The notes under the pieces: generated by a model
Seen by the model: only the letters and a program-made list of their open reading frames with translations
The model's database searches: none
Told to the model about the DNA's origin: nothing
Shown here: one piece after another, positions 61,205 through 64,000 of the stretch
How the letters are laid out: the number at the start of each line of letters is the position of its first letter
Numbering within the stretch: position 1 is the first letter of the stretch
Made by a program: the position numbers and the translations under genes
Source of the DNA: Nitrospira sp. ST-bin5
Lineage (GTDB): Bacteria; Nitrospirota; Nitrospiria; Nitrospirales; Nitrospiraceae
Reading direction: 5' to 3'
DNA: 64,000 nucleotides
Assembly (NCBI GenBank): GCA_002083555.1
Contig: MSXN01000020.1
Location: 83,110-147,109 of the forward strand

Positions 61205-62039
61205 TGCGTACCCCTGACTTACGTCTCGCGATAATGAACTTGTCCGTCTTCTTGTTCTGTCTCGTCTTGTAACCCTTGGTCGGCTGCCCCCAGGGAGAGA
61301 CCGGATGAGGATTACCCTGACCAGACTTACCTTCGCCTCCACCATGTGGATGGTCGACAGGGTTCATGACGACGCCACGGACGTGGGGACGCTTCCCCTT
61401 CCATCGAGTCCGGCCGGCCTTACCCACGCTCACGTTTTCGTGATCGACGTTCCCGACCTGACCAACCGTTGCCATGCACGCCGACAAGATCTTTCGCATC
61501 TCGCCGGACTTCAAACGAATCTGAACATAGTCCCCATCTCGCCCCATGACCTGAGCAGACCCACCAGCACTTCGAATAAGCTGGCCGCCCTTGCCAACCT
61601 TCAATTCGATATTATGGATGGTCGTTCCCAATGGCATGCTTGAGAGCGGAAGCGCATTCCCTGGACGGACCTCCGAGTTGACCCCTGACTGCACCGTCAA
61701 GCCAACAGCCAAGCCAACGGGGGCGAGTATATACCGCTTCTCACCGTCGACATAGGCCAGCAAAGCGATACGCGCAGAACGATTCGGATCGTACTCAATC
61801 GAAACCACCTTGGCAGGAATCCCAACCTTATCGCGCTTAAAATCGATCTTGCGATAGAGCCGCTTGTGCCCACCCCCACGGAAACGCACGGTAGTCCGGC
61901 CATCCGTATTACGTCCGCCGCTTCGATGATGGAACGCCGTCAGAGACTTTTCAGGCTTCTTCTTTGTCAAGTCTTCAGTCGTGACGGCGGTCATTCCGCG
62001 ACGCCCTGCAGACGTTGGCTTATATGTTTTCAATCCCAT
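61197..62039 (-). CDS. rplB: 50S ribosomal protein L2
   Basis: A 280-residue L2 (GLKTYKPTSAGRRGMTAVT; GRNTDGRTTVRFRGGGHKRLYRKIDFKRD; MNPVDHPHGGGEGKSGQGNPHPVSPWG). The histidine in HPHGGGEG is near the peptidyl transferase centre. Normal length. Confidence 0.99.
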   Translation of the reverse strand: MGLKTYKPTSAGRRGMTAVTTEDLTKKKPEKSLTAFHHRSGGRNTDGRTTVRFRGGGHKRLYRKIDFKRDKVGIPAKVVSIEYDPNRSARIALLAYVDGEKRYILAPVGLAVGLTVQSGVNSEVRPGNALPLSSMPLGTTIHNIELKVGKGGQLIRSAGGSAQVMGRDGDYVQIRLKSGEMRKILSACMATVGQVGNVDHENVSVGKAGRTRWKGKRPHVRGVVMNPVDHPHGGGEGKSGQGNPHPVSPWGQPTKGYKTRQNKKTDKFIIARRKSGVRNG

Positions 62040-62063
62040 GCGAAGTCCTACCTTCCCTCAACC

Positions 62064-62357
62064 CTAAGCGCTCTCGTACATTTCAAGCTTTTCGCCCTTT
62101 TTCAGCGTGACGAATGCCTTCTTCCAATCAGATCGCTTGCCAGAGAAACGGCCAAGGCGCTTGACCTTCCCCAACACATTCATCACATTGACTCGCTCAA
62201 CTTTAACCTTCAGCAAAGTCTCGACGGCCTGCTTAATCTGCACGCGATTCGCATCGGGATGAACGATAAATCCAACCGTATTCGTCGTCTCACGAATCGA
62301 TGTCAACTTCTCCGTCAGTAACGGCTGCACCAGCACTGCATGCATATCCAGCTTCAT
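62064..62357 (-). CDS. rplW: 50S ribosomal protein L23
   Basis: A 97-residue L23 (VLVQPLLTEKLTSIRETTNTVGFIVHPDANRVQIKQAVE; KVKRLGRFSGKRSDWKKAFVTLKKGEKLEMYE), docking site for trigger factor and SRP at the tunnel exit. I take ATG 62357, which overlaps the rplD stop by three bases; a GTG two codons earlier is open. Confidence 0.97.
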   Translation of the reverse strand: MKLDMHAVLVQPLLTEKLTSIRETTNTVGFIVHPDANRVQIKQAVETLLKVKVERVNVMNVLGKVKRLGRFSGKRSDWKKAFVTLKKGEKLEMYESA

Positions 62358-62977
62358 GACCACACCTCTGTCACACGAGCCAGCTCTCGCTCATGAATCA
62401 CCACCACACCAGCCCGAACGACGTCATAGACATTCAGCTGATCCGCACTGACCACTTTTACTGAAGACAGGTTACGAGCCGCCTGGAGCATTGCGACTTG
62501 TGTATCCGCCGCCACCAACAAAGCCGTCTCTCCCAATCCAAATTGGTCCAGCGCCTTCGCCAACAACTTTGTCTTCGGCTGCTCAAGCGCGAAATCCGAA
62601 ACCACAATGACTTTTCCATCGATCAATTTAGCCGACAAGGCGCTTTGCAACGCAGCCCGGTACTTCTTTTTCGGCATCGTATAGGCGTAGCTTCGGGGCT
62701 TCGGTCCAAACACGCTCCCGCCATGACGCCACACAGGCGACCGAACCGAACCCGCCCGAGCCCGGCCCGTATGCTTCTGCTTCCATGGCTTCTTGCCGGA
62801 ACCACTAACTTCCCCGCGACGCAGAGTTGATGCCGTCCCCTGGCGCTCACAAGCCCGCTGCATGACGACAGCTTCGTGAACCAAAGACGCGCGCGGCTCA
62901 CACCCGAACACCGCCTGCGGCAAGTCAACCGTCCCAACTTTCTTACTGTGCAAATCTACGACATCGACCGTGGGCAT
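62354..62977 (-). CDS. rplD: 50S ribosomal protein L4
   Basis: A 207-residue L4 (QAVFGCEPRASLVHEAVVMQRA; GEVSGSGKKPWKQKHTGRARAGSVRSPVWRHGG; the C-terminal NVYDVVRAGVVVIHERELARV). Its loop reaches the exit tunnel. In E. coli it also represses the S10 operon; not tested here. Confidence 0.98.
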   Translation of the reverse strand: MPTVDVVDLHSKKVGTVDLPQAVFGCEPRASLVHEAVVMQRACERQGTASTLRRGEVSGSGKKPWKQKHTGRARAGSVRSPVWRHGGSVFGPKPRSYAYTMPKKKYRAALQSALSAKLIDGKVIVVSDFALEQPKTKLLAKALDQFGLGETALLVAADTQVAMLQAARNLSSVKVVSADQLNVYDVVRAGVVVIHERELARVTEVWS

Positions 62978-62980
62978 GTC

Positions 62981-63601
62981 CTAACCCTTCTTCGACTTTC
63001 TGACGACAATAAGACCATTCGTCGCACCGGGAATAGCGCCGCGAACGAAAAGCAAATTTTCTTCAGGCCTTGAATCCACAACTTTCAGCCTTTGGACCGT
63101 GACACGTTCGGCGCCCATGTGACCAGGCAATGTCTTACCCTTCCAGACACGGGATGGATACGAACTGGCACCCATGGAACCGGGATGACGATGAAACATC
63201 GAACCATGAGACTCAGGACCGCCGGCGTAATTATGGCGCTTCACAACTCCCTGAAACCCCTTACCCTTCGAGATGCCCACGACATCAACCCAGTCACCCT
63301 TCTTAAACATGCCGACCGTGACGGATTCTCCGACCGTAACGTCTCCAACCTTCTCAAACTCACGAAGCACTCGGCTGGCTGGCGCTTGCTGTTTTTTCAA
63401 GTGCCCCAACTCTGCCTTGGACAGCTTTCGCTCCTTCACTTCCCCGTACGAGAGCTGAACCGCCTCGTAGCCATCGCGCTCTTTGGTCTTGATCGTGACG
63501 ACGCGGCATGGACCAGCCTCAATCACCGTGACAGGCGTCAGACGTGTCTCGTCAAACACCTGCGTCATCCCCAATTTCTTCCCAAGCAACCCGTTTGTCA
63601 T
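62981..63601 (-). CDS. rplC: 50S ribosomal protein L3
   Basis: A 206-residue L3 (MTNGLLGKKLGMTQVFDETRLTPVTVIEAGP; GFQGVVKRHNYAGGPESHGSMFHRHPGSMGAS; GAIPGATNGLIVVRKSKKG). I choose ATG 63601, the family start, over an in-frame start 11 codons upstream. It reaches the peptidyl transferase centre. Confidence 0.98.
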   Translation of the reverse strand: MTNGLLGKKLGMTQVFDETRLTPVTVIEAGPCRVVTIKTKERDGYEAVQLSYGEVKERKLSKAELGHLKKQQAPASRVLREFEKVGDVTVGESVTVGMFKKGDWVDVVGISKGKGFQGVVKRHNYAGGPESHGSMFHRHPGSMGASSYPSRVWKGKTLPGHMGAERVTVQRLKVVDSRPEENLLFVRGAIPGATNGLIVVRKSKKG

Positions 63602-63630
63602 CTCGTTCAACCCTTCAATCAAACCCGATG

Positions 63631-63948
63631 TCACAACTTGATTTCGACGTCCACTCCAGCAGCAAGATTCAGCTTCATAAGTGAATCCATCGTCTCAGGA
63701 GTAGGCTGCATGATATCGAGAAGCCGTTTATGTGTCCGCATCTCAAACTGCTCGCGAGACTTCTTGTCAACGTGTGTCGATCTCTGCACGGTAAATTTCT
63801 CGATCTTGGTCGGCAAAGGAATTGGACCGACAACTTTCGCCCCGCTCCGCCTGACCGTCTCGACGATTTCCGCCACCGATTGATCGAGCACACGGTAGTC
63901 AAATCCGCGTAACCGGATCCTGATTCTTTGATCAACCTTCACGCTCAA
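63631..63948 (-). CDS. rpsJ: 30S ribosomal protein S10
   Basis: A 105-residue S10 (QRIRIRLRGFDYRVLDQSVAEIVETVRRSGAKVVGPIPLPT; THKRLLDIMQPTPETMDSLMKLNLAAGVDVEIKL), part of the 30S head and partner of NusB in antitermination. First gene of the S10 run, 30 bp after the probable tuf stop. Confidence 0.98.
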   Translation of the reverse strand: MSVKVDQRIRIRLRGFDYRVLDQSVAEIVETVRRSGAKVVGPIPLPTKIEKFTVQRSTHVDKKSREQFEMRTHKRLLDIMQPTPETMDSLMKLNLAAGVDVEIKL

Positions 63949-63978
63949 CTCCCCATTCTATCGGCTAAAAAAACTGAT

Positions 63979-64000
63979 CTACGCCAGAATCTCGGTGACC
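63979..64000 (-). CDS. tuf: C-terminal codons of probable elongation factor Tu
   Basis: The last six sense codons before a TAG at 63981-63979 read VTEILA. This fits the EF-Tu C-terminus, and tuf commonly precedes rpsJ. Only 22 bases are visible, so the call rests mostly on gene order. Confidence 0.5.

Noticed and set aside
1..64000. CRISPR arrays, rRNA genes, transposases or integrases
   Set aside because: No regularly spaced repeats, rRNA stretches or recombinase motifs were seen anywhere in the window.

Overview
The window reads like a chromosomal segment of a Nitrospira-type nitrite oxidiser (phylum Nitrospirota). The grounds are a high-GC Gram-negative gene set (LPS transport, type IV pilus secretin, outer-membrane barrels), a nitrite/cyanate/ammonium assimilation cluster (nirA, cynS, a formate/nitrite transporter, amtB-glnB-glnD-glnA), and protein styles I associate with that genus. 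The genus is inferred; no database search was possible.

Layout. 1-3108: two divergent GlnE-type nucleotidyltransferase genes, one cut by the window edge, the other carrying two ACT-like domains. 3150-13900: an accessory stretch with a Fic protein behind a palindromic operator, a duplicated fragment of the glnE-like 3' end, a tRNA-Met remnant, membrane and zinc-ribbon-like hypotheticals, a flavin amine oxidase, an Old Yellow Enzyme, a GDPD phosphodiesterase, a RelE toxin joined to a Phd-like antitoxin start, a truncated copy of the amine oxidase region, and three copies of a short intergenic repeat. 13900-21300: housekeeping and stress genes (thiopurine methyltransferase, globin, SufR-like regulator, Ada, CBS protein) with several exported hypotheticals. 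21300-33700: nitrogen assimilation and nadE, nearly all on the minus strand. 34000-48200: GAF-GAF-ANTAR regulator, aroB, pilMNOPQ, rapZ, hpf, rpoN and lptBAC. 48290-64000: a complete S10-spc-alpha ribosomal protein run, from the last codons of a probable tuf through rpsJ to rplQ, closed by a strong terminator.

The most interesting system is a likely ANTAR-controlled RNA regulon. Leaders upstream of nadE, nirC (twice in tandem), the wHTH-nirA pair and the outer-membrane-protein/amtB operon each carry two closely spaced hairpins with six-base loops, G at loop position 4 and usually A at position 1. This is the form of the RNA target of ANTAR antiterminators. In three cases the second hairpin shares bases with the 5' arm of an intrinsic terminator with a good U tract. 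In a fourth it shares bases with a terminator-like hairpin. In the fifth its loop is perfectly complementary to the ribosome binding site and start codon. A GAF-GAF-ANTAR protein is encoded 1.4 kb from the nadE gene. Together these suggest that ammonium, nitrite and cyanate assimilation and glutamine-dependent NAD synthesis are co-regulated by antitermination. GlnB, GlnD, GlnA (with Tyr397) and the GlnE-type genes supply the post-translational layer.
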